Of a stretch of DNA of 64,000 nucleotides, positions 45,601-53,027 are shown piece after piece; positions within the stretch are counted from its first letter, which is position 1, and each line of letters begins with the position of its first letter. The position numbers and the translations under genes were made by a program. This DNA comes from Wolbachia endosymbiont (group A) of Anomoia purmunda (GTDB lineage Bacteria; Pseudomonadota; Alphaproteobacteria; Rickettsiales; Anaplasmataceae), in assembly GCF_947251545.1 (NCBI RefSeq), contig NZ_OX366362.1, positions 1,178,001-1,242,000 of the forward strand, read 5' to 3'. Below the pieces are notes generated by a model, which did not search any database, was not told the DNA's origin, and worked only from the letters and a program-made list of their open reading frames with translations.

Positions 45601-46976
45601 CCATCGTTATATAATATTCCTTCAATACCTTCTTGATATAGATCAACCAATTGGAATCTTTTATCGTTTAAGTACCCAGGAAAGTTTTTGCTTATTCCTT
45701 CTATTTTTACCGGTTTAAAAGAGTTTTTATTATTTGAATTATGAAGGTCTAAAAAATTTCCTTTTTCTTTGATTAGAAGGTCTTTTTCACTGTCTTTGAT
45801 TTTCCAATTTGAGTTTTCTTCAGAGATTTCTGCATTTTGTTCTGAAAAGACAAAATCTTGTTCTTTTAGAATCTGTAGAAGCTCTTTAGACGGTTTACTG
45901 CCATCGCTCAGTGTTACCGATGAAACTGTTGAAACGTAGGTAGAATCATCGCTAGTATGAGAAAAAACTAAAGTTGGCGTAGTCTTAGTAAATCTTTTTT
46001 CTCCTCTTTTATAATAGCCAACTTGTTTTACAGCTCTTAAGTAGGTAATCGTTGGTCTCTCGTCGTAATCAAAATACGTTCCATTTACTAGCTTTGGCTC
46101 TTTATCAAGCTCGTCAAAACGGTGATAAATTCTTATAGCTCGGCATAAGAGTTCAGTTCTAACTGCAAATCCTGTAGTGTGCGAGGTAAATGGATCCGGG
46201 CGGAGAATTTCTTCTCTTTCATCGCTATATCTTTTATCTACTGGGCTTGTAAAATCGTTTTCGCCATAATCAAATAAAACTTCAAAATAGTTGTAATTTA
46301 ACTCTTGGTTATATCCATAAGCAATGCGATCTATTACTCTGCCACCACTTTGTACATTTGTATCTTTTGTACTTGAGCGATAATAATAAAGTATTTTATT
46401 TCCATATACATCGCTTAATTCCTCAAGTAACCACTCTGCTATGCGTTTATTACTCTTTGGATCATAAATTTGTGCTTGTTTATTTTTACCATAAATAGCA
46501 ATGCTGCCATCTTTACTAGTAACTTGCCAGTAAACCGTATTATCACTTTTACTTATCAAACGCTCTATTTTAGCAAACAATCCTTCAATACGTGGCTGAT
46601 AATAAGTAATATCATATTCACTATTACTTGACTCATTAACGAGTACTAAATCATCTGCTCCTGTAAGTACGAAAATATCTTCATCATCATAAGTTAGAAT
46701 TTTTTTGGATGTCTTTCTGATAATACTTGCTATTGAAACATTAAACCCTATACCAAATACTCCGTTACCACTGCCAGAGCTGTAATTAACGCTTAAAGAA
46801 GGCGAGAAATTACGACAAGTTGGCAGCGCAATTGGTATTGAGAAAGCTCCAGTACCAGTGAATGAGTTAGCCTCAAAAGCTTCACTAATTCCTTTTATCG
46901 CTCCACCACCTTTTGGTAGCTCAAGCTTTTTGGCCTCAATAGTAGACTTTTGTGTAGTATCTTTGTTGGGTTCCAT
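39696..46976 (-). CDS. Fused TcB/TcC toxin with C-terminal deaminase-like domain
   Basis: A 2426-residue protein. Order: SpvB domain ('GGAIKGISEAFEANSFTG', about 20-330); FG-GAP-like repeats ('VTGDGRTDIVVF', 'FADIDGSGTTDL', about 540-710); TcB middle region; YD/RHS repeats (about 1600-2050); RHS core 'LYYYGARYYAPWLARWINPD' with the aspartyl self-cleavage region 'DPAGTVDGLNLY' (about 2080-2125). The B and C parts, separate in many Tc loci, are one protein and would form the cocoon that encloses the toxin. The tail (2126-2426) has 'HAE' (2176-2178) and 'SPCQNC' (2205-2210), the zinc and proton-shuttle signature of the cytidine-deaminase-like fold. It ends with KKRKR (2418-2422), nuclear-localisation-like. 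No immunity gene follows. First gene of the operon, downstream of a promoter-like element. Confidence 0.9.
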   Translation of the reverse strand: MEPNKDTTQKSTIEAKKLELPKGGGAIKGISEAFEANSFTGTGAFSIPIALPTCRNFSPSLSVNYSSGSGNGVFGIGFNVSIASIIRKTSKKILTYDDEDIFVLTGADDLVLVNESSNSEYDITYYQPRIEGLFAKIERLISKSDNTVYWQVTSKDGSIAIYGKNKQAQIYDPKSNKRIAEWLLEELSDVYGNKILYYYRSSTKDTNVQSGGRVIDRIAYGYNQELNYNYFEVLFDYGENDFTSPVDKRYSDEREEILRPDPFTSHTTGFAVRTELLCRAIRIYHRFDELDKEPKLVNGTYFDYDERPTITYLRAVKQVGYYKRGEKRFTKTTPTLVFSHTSDDSTYVSTVSSVTLSDGSKPSKELLQILKEQDFVFSEQNAEISEENSNWKIKDSEKDLLIKEKGNFLDLHNSNNKNSFKPVKIEGISKNFPGYLNDKRFQLVDLYQEGIEGILYNDGNTILYFRPNGNGEFAQAKLLENFPSLMRKTTYSLMSMEGNGELQLYVNESGFQGYYDFDGKWSEFKPLESQVVNISSELQEMIDVTGDGRTDIVVFEGEKVRVYPSAGKKGYKKAIYSSAPKGLPNQRFNSESTLVRFADMFGDGKSHLVKIENGKVECWPNLGYGKFGEKVVFKNAPYFRNGFNVKRLYFADIDGSGTTDLVYANHNSLDIYYNNSGNSFSKPVTLRLPVNYNQIGRIEFADILGNGTNCLLISYLDQNLKLQHLYYDFYNGVKPHLLKQIDNNMGNITRLHYAASTKFYLEDGKENRPWVTSLPFSVQVIEKIETIDNIVGSKLTSKYRYHHGFYDYVEKEFRGFGFVETWDTEDFTTTDQHYVAPIYTKTWYHTGAYKRVEDLVESYRKEFYQGDGKALKITPQIFDENITSIEDKRQAYRAIQGQMLRQEVYGLDKDENPDLYQHPYSVTESSACVKLLQSSTNSSHKVFKYGIFFVNLQETISYHYERNCCDPRTQHNFVLEIDGYGNVIKSVSITYPRRSQSGNYSEQQKLHATLEYNFYVNNTKEFYLLGTLYKSQAFEIGGLPDGYININDLRTHVTQSLQNTIKFEENLNYTSPQARLLSENHNYYWNEGQDSTLPLGSVTQQALLHHTEAMVFSDSQIKEVFSGKITSEQMLKDLGYKKTSDFWWAPSPTQYYCGSDKYYLPEKVIDVFGAETAVVYDQYNLLPIKTIVKATASSSYETTAEYDYQRLSPVKLTDHNDNVSEVILNPLGVVVATSLYGSENGQEKGDKPLLEYQVRKNPNFEDVLGIAEGANGPEYYLQNATSFFYYDLEAWRKNGQPVHVINLQRETHVSEGSSTRIRRVVTHIDGFGRTLETKMLADSESEKWLASGRVVYNNKGTEVKKYEPFYSNLTLYDFEESVRNQGVSDTLYYDPLLRNIRIDTAKGFFSKVEFDSWVTRNFDLNDTVKDSEYYREFNERWNRANTAEKAALKDEKDALDKAEKHYNTPTIEHLDSLGRKFLQIETLSKEGQSNVELKSHVKLDIQGNELESVDARFYEQNQGKEETEKIKNFRHVYSMAGLLKSSSIDAGETWNLANVAGSAVYNWNGKGSLTYTEYDKLQRPIKVKVTDQDLDLNGNIVEKFFYSEDIQDKVTNRYGTLIAHYDQAGLTEVKENDFKGQTLKSSYILRKNYKQEANWQNVENIVTTHADLEQEVFNSSIKYNAIGEVIEKTDSQNNTHSPIYDVAGRVKQIKLKKQGENIKTYVSDISYNPKGQRTSITYGNGVVTSYSYDPKTFRLTKLESVKEKKKLQSINYTYDPVGNITCMNDDSYKVIFPNNKTIDTKSDYHYDSLYRLIEATGKEHPALNGKEEIITPIPHLNNQNAISNYTEYYDFDYGSNITKIRHSGKNNSTKEFYISSKSNRSLPIIESRPVNENDIDASYDERGNLLKLSGTQNLRWNYRDNIAYVDIITRPSGKNDSEYYVYDSSGQRVRKVTETYQNNEANHTKVEKIYFGDIEVTRIYQESGLSKEKYTVHVMDDKSRVALHHYWTKGTSDETRESQSRYQLSNHLDSVALELNDNAEIMTYEEYLPFGGTALIAAKTAREVTEKEYRYSGKERDESTGLYYYGARYYAPWLARWINPDPAGTVDGLNLYQFVGNNPINYVDSIGETKKKDRYNVKFNQQSKTSIAVSRRKVGANFSLFEEVHESGGKGEKKLHAETSYITGQRSEGRLKDNIDKEIWKLDRSPCQNCTREIMEYVKDRLEAQSNFKLSLAIENIYTKAEGIEKGKGSMEQARRINATSLAAMKVIFPVALNLKYARMYENVENKENTKSGDPHPLVKQRQEFANDNLAQGHAENMKLVIDPLKTLAGKIEEIANGQPGDNIESIRGAIESMVKSDNILKNLLQGKEGVMIDTWKSQGMTTVGSVKSTMKTILEVADNLIKYSIPANDNQASSSNKKRKRAPGA

Positions 46977-47011
46977 TTGATTTGATTGCGTGAAAACGCG
47001 CTTTTATGTTA

Positions 47012-47045
47012 TATATATACAAGATTGATAAAAAAAACGTCCAAA
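47012..47045 (-). promoter_or_regulatory. Shared promoter-like element, copy A (Tc operon)
   Basis: On the minus strand: TTTGGACGT, 11 bases, ATCTTGTATATATAT. It starts 36 bp upstream of the TcB/TcC ATG. The same two blocks with identical 11-base spacing occur at 48292 and 62083. TTGGAC with a TATATA 19 bases on (or TGTATA 17 on) suggests a sigma-70-type promoter; a regulator binding site is the alternative. Confidence 0.6.
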
Positions 47046-47128
47046 TTATTTTTTAAAATTTTATCTTTACCAATCTTGTTCTTAAATTTTGTAGCCTTCT
47101 GATAAGAAAAAGAAGCCTTTTCATAGAC

Positions 47129-48076
47129 TTATATAATCTTGGTAGCGCAAAAATCATCAATTGCTCTTTGATTACTTTCTATCATTGCCTTTGCCTCTTG
47201 CTGTAAACATTTAATATTTTTAGATGTTATATCATCCATCTCAGCTGATGCTACTTTGAGTTGTGATTGTATTCGTATATATTTATCACCCATTACTTGC
47301 TCTAGTTGATAATCAACGCAATCCAATCCAGAGGCAAACATCACATTCAGTAGTGGCTTTACCCACCCTATTTTGCCAAATTTCCTTGAGTTAGCATACT
47401 TTATACTTCTATCTGTTCCACCAGTGCCTATTGATAGCAGTATAATCTCATCATTTGGAAATAACCTTTTACCACTTGCATATGCACAAGCAGCAGGATT
47501 ATTAGCAAACACTCCGCCATCTATCAACACTCTCTCTGTTTGGCTAATTTTCAGACGTTTTGGTGTGAAGTACGTTGGAGCAGCTGTTGTAGCTCTGAGT
47601 GCATCTTTCAACTTAATGTTTTTTTCTTTCCAACTTTTGAAGAAAAATTCACAACTATTGTGAATGTCATAACTAGTGAGCAGTAGATTACTCGCAACAT
47701 CGACCATAGTGCTTTCACCGAAGTATTTGTTGAGAATAAATTCCACATTTCTATACGAGTACTGAGAACCACTGAGCCAAGAAGCAATTGATTTTCTCCA
47801 AAATGATGATTGAAAGATATAAGCTCCATACTCTTGGTAAAGTTCGACCAAATCATTGGCAGAATATTGAAGTTTATTGCTTTTACAAAGTCCAGCAACA
47901 ATAATTCCACCGGTTGAGGTTCCTGCCATTAAATCAAAAATCTGGGAAATTGGCTTTTTTGTTCTAGATTCAATCTCTGCTAGAATAATGGCAGGAATTA
48001 TTCCTCTGATTCCACCTCCATCAACAGATAAAATATACTTTGCCACTTTTTTATTTTTGTCTCTGCTCAAGTTCAT
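47129..48076 (-). CDS. Patatin-like phospholipase
   Basis: A 315-residue cytosolic or secreted lipid acyl hydrolase of the patatin/ExoU group. It has oxyanion-hole 'GGGIRG' (residues 20-25), nucleophile serine in 'GTSTGG' (Ser54) and the catalytic aspartate in 'IDGGVFANNP' (about residue 185). The catalytic Ser-Asp dyad is complete. I chose the ATG at 48076 because GAGGAAG lies 4-5 bp upstream; a longer frame (48112) would overlap more of the preceding gene. It follows the small membrane protein gene with a 26-bp overlap. Patatin genes near gene D are usual in WO phage and may act in host-cell lysis or membrane entry, which is inference. Confidence 0.9.
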   Translation of the reverse strand: MNLSRDKNKKVAKYILSVDGGGIRGIIPAIILAEIESRTKKPISQIFDLMAGTSTGGIIVAGLCKSNKLQYSANDLVELYQEYGAYIFQSSFWRKSIASWLSGSQYSYRNVEFILNKYFGESTMVDVASNLLLTSYDIHNSCEFFFKSWKEKNIKLKDALRATTAAPTYFTPKRLKISQTERVLIDGGVFANNPAACAYASGKRLFPNDEIILLSIGTGGTDRSIKYANSRKFGKIGWVKPLLNVMFASGLDCVDYQLEQVMGDKYIRIQSQLKVASAEMDDITSKNIKCLQQEAKAMIESNQRAIDDFCATKII

Positions 48077-48269
48077 TAACTTCCTCAGCAAGGTTTTTGA
48101 CCCTTTCTTCAAGGCGATAGATGATTTCTGTAGTCCTTTGATTTTGCTCTATAAATTTATCATGCATATGCACTCTTAAGTCGAGCTTAGCTAGCCACCA
48201 GATCAATGCTATTGTTTGTATCACCATAGTAGCAATTACTGCTACAGGGATCTTTCCTGTGTTTGTCAT
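48051..48269 (-). CDS. Small membrane protein with coiled-coil tail
   Basis: A 72-residue protein with one N-terminal membrane helix ('IPVAVIATMVIQTIALIWW') followed by a charged helix with heptad pattern ('RLEERVKNLAEEVNELEQR'). It is translationally coupled to the patatin gene (26-bp overlap) and preceded by the promoter-like element copy B. The topology resembles small phage holin- or spanin-associated proteins, but no family is recognised. I chose the ATG at 48269; 19 more codons are open upstream but lie across the promoter-like element. Confidence 0.65.
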   Translation of the reverse strand: MTNTGKIPVAVIATMVIQTIALIWWLAKLDLRVHMHDKFIEQNQRTTEIIYRLEERVKNLAEEVNELEQRQK

Positions 48270-48291
48270 CTTTTTTAAAGGAAAAGTTGTA

Positions 48292-48327
48292 TGTATATAT
48301 ACAAGATTCATCAAAATTACGTCCAAA
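48292..48327 (-). promoter_or_regulatory. Shared promoter-like element, copy B (patatin unit)
   Basis: Minus strand: TTTGGACGT, 11 bases, ATCTTGTATATATAC. It lies 23 bp upstream of the small membrane protein ATG and lies in the intergenic space with the divergent ankyrin gene at 48392. Block spacing is the same as at 47012 and 62083. Confidence 0.6.
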
Positions 48328-48391
48328 AAATCTTTTCTAAAATAAAGTTAATTGGTTGCACTGAACAAGCGATGCAAATAACATAAGAGAC

Positions 48392-48925
48392 ATGAAATTC
48401 AGCCTTTTTCGAAAATTATTAATAAATTCAATAATACCAATAATATGTGCCATCTTTTTGTTTCAGCATTTTAAACCGTCAAAAAACATACCAATAAAAA
48501 GTAAGGCAAGTGGCAATGATCTGGAAACATTGTCTACTGCAGCTGAAAAATGTAATTTAGATACTGTAAAATCCTTAATAAAAAATGTGGTAGATATCAA
48601 TGCTACTCATCATTTTGGCGCAACATCATTACACTATGCGACAAGCGGAGGCTGTTTAGAAGTTGTAAAATTTCTAATTGAAGAAGGCATTAATGTAAAC
48701 ACCACTGATGCTTTTGGCTGGACAGCTTTGCACTATGCTGCACAGGAAGGACGTTTGGAAATTGCTAAGTTTCTACTGAAAAATGGAGCAAATCCTTCTG
48801 CTAAAAACAAAGATAAAAAAACTCCTTTAGATCTTGCTATAAAGGAGTTAAGCAATAACAAAGAAAAAAGAGATATTTATGAAGAAATTATCAATTTACT
48901 TTCCAAGTATCAATTGTTTCCATAA
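48392..48925 (+). CDS. Membrane-anchored ankyrin repeat protein
   Basis: A 177-residue protein. An N-terminal uncleaved hydrophobic helix ('LLINSIIPIICAIFLF', about residues 9-24) is followed by about three ankyrin repeats: 'LSTAAEKCNLDTVKSLIKN', 'TSLHYATSGG', 'TALHYAAQEG', then a 'TPLDLAIKEL' cap. It probably sits in the inner membrane with the repeats exposed, or is exported. It is the only plus-strand gene in the tail region, divergent from the patatin unit, and its last 35 bases overlap the end of gene D. Confidence 0.85.
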   Translation: MKFSLFRKLLINSIIPIICAIFLFQHFKPSKNIPIKSKASGNDLETLSTAAEKCNLDTVKSLIKNVVDINATHHFGATSLHYATSGGCLEVVKFLIEEGINVNTTDAFGWTALHYAAQEGRLEIAKFLLKNGANPSAKNKDKKTPLDLAIKELSNNKEKRDIYEEIINLLSKYQLFP

Positions 48926-49880
48926 CTGCTGTTAATATAGTACGATAACCCAGGTTATCAATCACATGCTCAGCCTTATTTATTATCCATTTACCATAAA
49001 CTCCCTTGCGAAATCCCAAAAGGTTGATCTTTGCTTCAGCAAACAATTCAGGATTTCCTGGCATTCTAATGTTGAGTGTTGCTGCACCACTCATCAACTG
49101 ATTTAATTTTGCAGAAGCTGCACTTTGCGCCAAGTCACTACTTGCATAAATATCTCGTAGAGTATAGCTTGGTTCTTGATCACCTATTTTTTCTGTTATA
49201 GTCTCTGCTTTCTCATAATCATACCAGTAGGCGATAACCGAGCCATATTGATTACGCTCATTAAATCTTACTTTCCAATTTGTAATATCTGCAGGTGTTA
49301 AAGTAATAGTGCTTAAAGTTTTTCCTGTAACTGATTTTGCTTTTCCTTTTGAAACAAACAGTAAATACCCTCCTGCAGGTTTTGCTATTGCTCCATAAAT
49401 TTGAGCAAGCCTGGTTAAAAAATGCATATCGCTCTCTGCAGTCTGATCAATATGTGATATTATGATATTTGCAAACTCTGCAGCAACCTTAGCTTGATAG
49501 CCATGTTTGTTTGCGATTTTTTCCACCAAATCATTCAAAGTAATTTGATGCCACTCATTAAACACTTGTTCCTTTAATGACTCTTTTAGATCCGCTGCAT
49601 GACTCTTGATTTTTAGTCCTTGTGGCGGGCCTTGTAGCGTAATTTCATTCACTATGTAATCTCCCATCGGTACAATGCCAGTTTCTTTATACCCAAGTAA
49701 AATATTCAGCTTTGCTCCGGTTTTAGGAATCTCAAATAATGAATCACGATCATCAAGATGAATTACAGCAGTATCACTTATTACTCCTGCTTCATCAGTA
49801 ATATGCATCGATACCAATCGACTTTTTATCAACTCAGTGATGGAAATGCCTTCTACTGAAATACTAAAGCCTGGTATCAT
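48891..49880 (-). CDS. Phage late control / tail protein D
   Basis: A 329-residue homologue of P2 gpD, a baseplate hub/spike-base component of contractile tails. Features: 'ISVEGISITELIKSRLVSMHITDEAGVISD' type start (P2 gpD layout), 'LNDLVEKIANKHGY', 'SDMHFLTRLAQIYGAIAKP' (conserved D-x-x-F-L-xxLA), and a C-terminal 'ADVID..GYRT' type beta end. It is the last gene of the tail run in the P2 order U-X-D. The start is two bases past the stop of gpX, so it is coupled. Confidence 0.9.
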   Translation of the reverse strand: MIPGFSISVEGISITELIKSRLVSMHITDEAGVISDTAVIHLDDRDSLFEIPKTGAKLNILLGYKETGIVPMGDYIVNEITLQGPPQGLKIKSHAADLKESLKEQVFNEWHQITLNDLVEKIANKHGYQAKVAAEFANIIISHIDQTAESDMHFLTRLAQIYGAIAKPAGGYLLFVSKGKAKSVTGKTLSTITLTPADITNWKVRFNERNQYGSVIAYWYDYEKAETITEKIGDQEPSYTLRDIYASSDLAQSAASAKLNQLMSGAATLNIRMPGNPELFAEAKINLLGFRKGVYGKWIINKAEHVIDNLGYRTILTAVMETIDTWKVN

Positions 49881-49881
49881 T

Positions 49882-50082
49882 TTAATCCCATAGTTTTACT
49901 ACTTGCTTTTGTATCTCTTTTTGAATAGCAGGAAGTTTAATGATTAACCCTGCAGGAAGAAGTTCATACTCTGCAAGCCCAGGATTAGCTCTTAATACAA
50001 CCTCCACTGCTTCGTAGCCATAATGCTTCCAGCAGATCAAATCTAACATGTCATTTTCTTTAGTCTTGTAGTATATCATCAT
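49882..50082 (-). CDS. Phage tail protein X
   Basis: About 66 residues, matching P2 gpX (67). It is a LysM-like small protein: 'MLDLICWKHYGYEAVEVVLRANPG' is cut by 'LAEYELLPAGLIIKLP', the LysM fold pattern. It is thought to act in tail completion. Upstream in-frame codons exist to 50109, but the paired ATGs at 50082/50079 give the usual length. It overlaps the end of gpU by about 20 bp and is two bases from gpD. Confidence 0.85.
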   Translation of the reverse strand: MMIYYKTKENDMLDLICWKHYGYEAVEVVLRANPGLAEYELLPAGLIIKLPAIQKEIQKQVVKLWD

Positions 50083-50479
50083 TATCAGTTGCAGTATAAT
50101 CAGTAGCATTATTTAGTGATTCATCTAGCAGCACGTTATCGTAATGTTTCAAACTTAAATGAAACTCAATCTTCCTTGGTTCACCATTTGGAAAAAAATA
50201 TTTCTGCGTTTCTTCTATTTTCACAATAACAAAATGGCCTAAAATATTACCTTGGCCATCAATAAGTAAAAAAGGTTTTGAAGAATTTCTCATATTATTT
50301 ATTTGATTCAGCCCTCCTGAATAGATTACTCCCGCAAGCTCAATAATATCCTCTCCAGGACCAATACTTTGAAGCAAAGGCTTTTCTCCAATACGCTCAA
50401 GTGCAGGCCAGCGATATTCATTTCTGCGTGTAAAACCTCGCTCAGTTAATGAAAATCTATATGGACCAAGAGATAGCAT
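50060..50479 (-). CDS. Phage tail protein U
   Basis: A 139-residue protein of the P2 gpU family (tail terminator/baseplate). 'GPYRFSL...YRWPALERIGEKPLLQSIGPGEDIIELAGVIY' has the family pattern, as do 'WxxxxRIG' and 'GxD..ELxG'. It lies between the tape measure gene (stop 3 bp before its ATG) and gpX, as in P2. Confidence 0.9.
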   Translation of the reverse strand: MLSLGPYRFSLTERGFTRRNEYRWPALERIGEKPLLQSIGPGEDIIELAGVIYSGGLNQINNMRNSSKPFLLIDGQGNILGHFVIVKIEETQKYFFPNGEPRKIEFHLSLKHYDNVLLDESLNNATDYTATDNDDILQD

Positions 50480-50482
50480 AAT

Positions 50483-51538
50483 TTAATTTGTATCGTAAAG
50501 TGCGCCATTAAATTGTTCTCTAATTCGCTCCATTACTTCATCAGCAATACTACGTGCATCTTGCCCAGGGCTTGAATGAATATTAATACTGAAGTGATTA
50601 TTTTGCGTTTTATTCTCTATAGCTTTACTGTGTGCCGCAATGGGGTACTTAAGAGAATCGCTTATAACGTTATTTACAGACTTAACTTCTAGTTTAGCCT
50701 CATTTTTTTTGCTCCACAGATTATTGATTGTTTTAAAAGGCTGAGTAATATTATTCCAAAACTTTCCTATCCAATCAGAAAAGGACTTCCACACAACTTT
50801 CACTGACTCCCAAATAGTAATAAAGAAATTTTTTACTGCTTGCCATTTGGTAATTATCAAAGTTGCAGCAATAACAAGACCTCCGATAATTAGCCCAATA
50901 GGGTTACTCATTAGAGCAATTGTCAGTGCTTTAAATCCAGCAATTACCGCTGGAAAAACTGCAGAAAGACCTATTTTTACTAAAGTAACAACAGATGCAA
51001 ACATTCTCCAAGTAGATAAAAGAGCAAAGAAGGAACCTTTTACAAAAGTCCAAGCATATCCAAGAGATATTGCTGCTATTTTAATACTAATCAACGCTGC
51101 AATCGTACTTATGACCACTGTAGTCAGTACTGAATATTCTTTCGCATACAGCGCTACTTGTGTAGTTGCTGACCTCATAAGATTAACAGTAAAGTTTAAA
51201 GGTGGTAATAATACAAAGCCAAGATTCATTCCTACTTCTGCTATTGAATTCTTAAGTAGCTGAAGATTATTTGCTGTAGTATTTGCTCTATTTTCAAACT
51301 CTCTTTGCATCGAGCCCTGATATTCCGCGTTTATTAATCGTAAAGATTTTTTGTATTCATCAAGACTACCAATAAGTAATGCTATATCATCTTGATATTC
51401 AAGGCCAAAGAGATCAAAGAGAACACTAGAACGTTCTTGCTTGCCTAATTTTGCAATCGTTTCTAGAAATTTAAGTAATGTACCTTGTGCATTCTTACCA
51501 ATTGCTTTCTCAAATTCCTTAGCATTTATTTTTAGCAT
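50483..51538 (-). pseudogene. Tape measure protein, 3' part (frameshifted)
   Basis: 351 codons continuing the tape measure protein in another frame. It starts at an internal ATG (51538) within a conserved segment ('LKINAKEFEKAIGKNAQG'). The middle has long hydrophobic helices ('IGLIIGGLVIAATLIITKW'), the usual membrane-active part of a tape measure. The end is 'IADEVMERIREQFNGALYD'. Reading the third frame back past 51538 gives 'TASKQGGNFQKAFQ', the expected join. So the two parts were one gene of about 720 residues. Translation restart at 51538 is possible but a functional ruler is unlikely. Confidence 0.85.
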
Positions 51539-52647
51539 TTGAAAAGCTTTTTGAAAATTGCCACCTTGTTTGCTTGCAGTTTGCTGAGCATCGCATTAAT
51601 TGCTGTACCTGCTTTTTCAGGAGTTTTACCAAGACTAATAAAGCTACTTGCTAAAGCTCCTGCTTCCGCTGCAGTTAAACCAAATTGCCTTGCTGTACCA
51701 CCGATTCTGTTTAGCGCAGGAATAATGTCTTTAGCTTTTGCTGCAGTGTTATCAGAGATATGGTTTATTGCATCGCCAATGCCTTTCATTTCACCAATTT
51801 TAATTTGATAAATGTTAGAAAGTTTGGCAATAGCATCTCCTGCTTCTTCTGCTGACATATCAAATGCAGTTGCCATTTTAGCTACAGTGTCTGTAAAAAC
51901 CGTAAGATCTTTAGCTTCAATACCAAGCTGACCACCACTTGCAGTAATTTGCGCAAGTTCTGCTGCAGATAGCGGAATTGTTCGTGACATCCCCTTTAAT
52001 GTTTCACCAAGTTTTGTCAAGCCATTTACATCTGTATCTTCAAATTTTACAACTTTCTTTACATCAGCCATGGCACTCTCAAAACTAATTGCAGCCTTAA
52101 GTGGTGCTGCAAGTGTAAGGCCAAGCGCCACAGCATCCATCATTTGAGCTTTGAAATTTGCTCTTTGCGCCAAAACTCCTTTACGTTTTTGCATTACAGA
52201 ATTTAAAGCTGTATAGTTACTTTTAAGCTTTTCAATAGAAGAACCAAGTTTAGCTTGATCTCCAATAAGAGATTTTATATCTCTACCACTTTTACTGAAC
52301 TCAGTGCGTAGTAGGTGGAGAGCACTTCTTTTTTGTAAATAAGCTGTTTTAGCTTTCAGTGCTGCAGCTTTAGATCTTGTAAACTCCTTTTGCAGACTCT
52401 TACTTGGTTCTTCTGCGTTTTTTATCTGCTGAGCAAGAGATTTTGTTTTTATTTCTAGTTCATTCCAAGAACGCCTAGCAAGCAGAGCATCGTGGCTTAA
52501 TTGTTTAAACTTGGATACTGATTTACTTGATGATTCAAGTTGTTTTATCGTACTACCAATACGAGAAAGTTGCTTCGTGCTACCTGCTATCGTACTATTA
52601 AAACTGCTTTGCAGTGTTGCTCCAATTACTATAGAAATCGCCTTCAT
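51532..52647 (-). pseudogene. Tape measure protein, 5' part (frameshifted)
   Basis: 371 codons of a TP901-type tail tape measure protein, which sets tail length. An N-terminal coiled-coil region ('RIGSTIKQLESSSKSVSKF') is followed by the conserved 'ESAMADVKKVVKFED' and 'GLTAAEAGALASSFISLGKTPEKAGTAINAM' regions. It then runs out of frame at about 51585 into 'ANKVAIFKKLFKC' and stops at 51532. The ATG at 52647 overlaps the stop of the small gpE-like segment (ATGA). A loss of 7 bases from a short AACTGCA repeat would explain the break; that is inference. Confidence 0.85.
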
Positions 52648-52777
52648 TTGTATAATTTTCCGCTACTTTCAAACCACGTAATAAATTCTTCAATATCCAT
52701 ATCAAGCTACTGATTGATTCCACCACCAACTATTGAGCTAAGTGATAATATGCTCAGCCTCAATTTTTCTGCTGAGA
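52644..52777 (-). pseudogene. gpE'-like frameshift extension, interrupted by a stop
   Basis: After a -1 slip at 52778-52784, the tail chaperone frame continues as 'VSAEKLRLSILSLSSIVGG' to a TAG at 52709-52707. It then runs in the same frame to 'MDIEEFITWFESSGKLYK' and a TGA at 52646-52644 that overlaps the tape measure ATG. The last piece resembles the C-terminal P2 GpE motif (ELxxWxExA). The layout matches P2 E/E'; the internal TAG would cut the extended product. Confidence 0.55.
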
Positions 52778-53011
52778 CAAAAAACCTTGTAACACTTCTT
52801 GAATCTTACTGTAGTCTGCCAAATCAAGTTCTTCTACTGCTTCTCTTGAAATACTTGCAAGATTTGCAATCAGTGCTACTTCCTTCTCTGCATCGCTATT
52901 ACCCATACGTTCAACAGCTAAACGATCTCGAACTTTTGGACGGCGTAGAGTTAGCTCTGAAACTAAAATTCCATCGATTTTTATTGGTTCAGTTAATTTA
53001 ATTTTTTGCAT
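52760..53011 (-). CDS. Tail assembly chaperone, gpE family
   Basis: An 83-residue protein matching P2 gpE / Phage_TAC_7 type chaperones ('LTEPIKIDGILVSELTLRRP', 'RMGNSDAEKEVALIANLA', 'LDLADYSKIQEVLQGFL'). These bind the tape measure protein during tail assembly and occur in a short and a frameshifted long form. It lies between the tube and tape measure genes, as in P2. The last codons contain a T TTT TTG slippery heptamer in the right phase. Confidence 0.85.
   Translation of the reverse strand: MQKIKLTEPIKIDGILVSELTLRRPKVRDRLAVERMGNSDAEKEVALIANLASISREAVEELDLADYSKIQEVLQGFLSQQKN
52778..52784 (-). promoter_or_regulatory. -1 ribosomal frameshift heptamer T_TTT_TTG
   Basis: Read on the minus strand with gpE codons GGT TTT TTG, the phase is exactly X XXY YYZ. 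P2 uses a -1 slip near the end of gene E to make E+E'. The sequence supports the same device here; use in vivo is inferred. Confidence 0.65.
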
Positions 53012-53027
53012 TGTTTTACCCTTTTAG

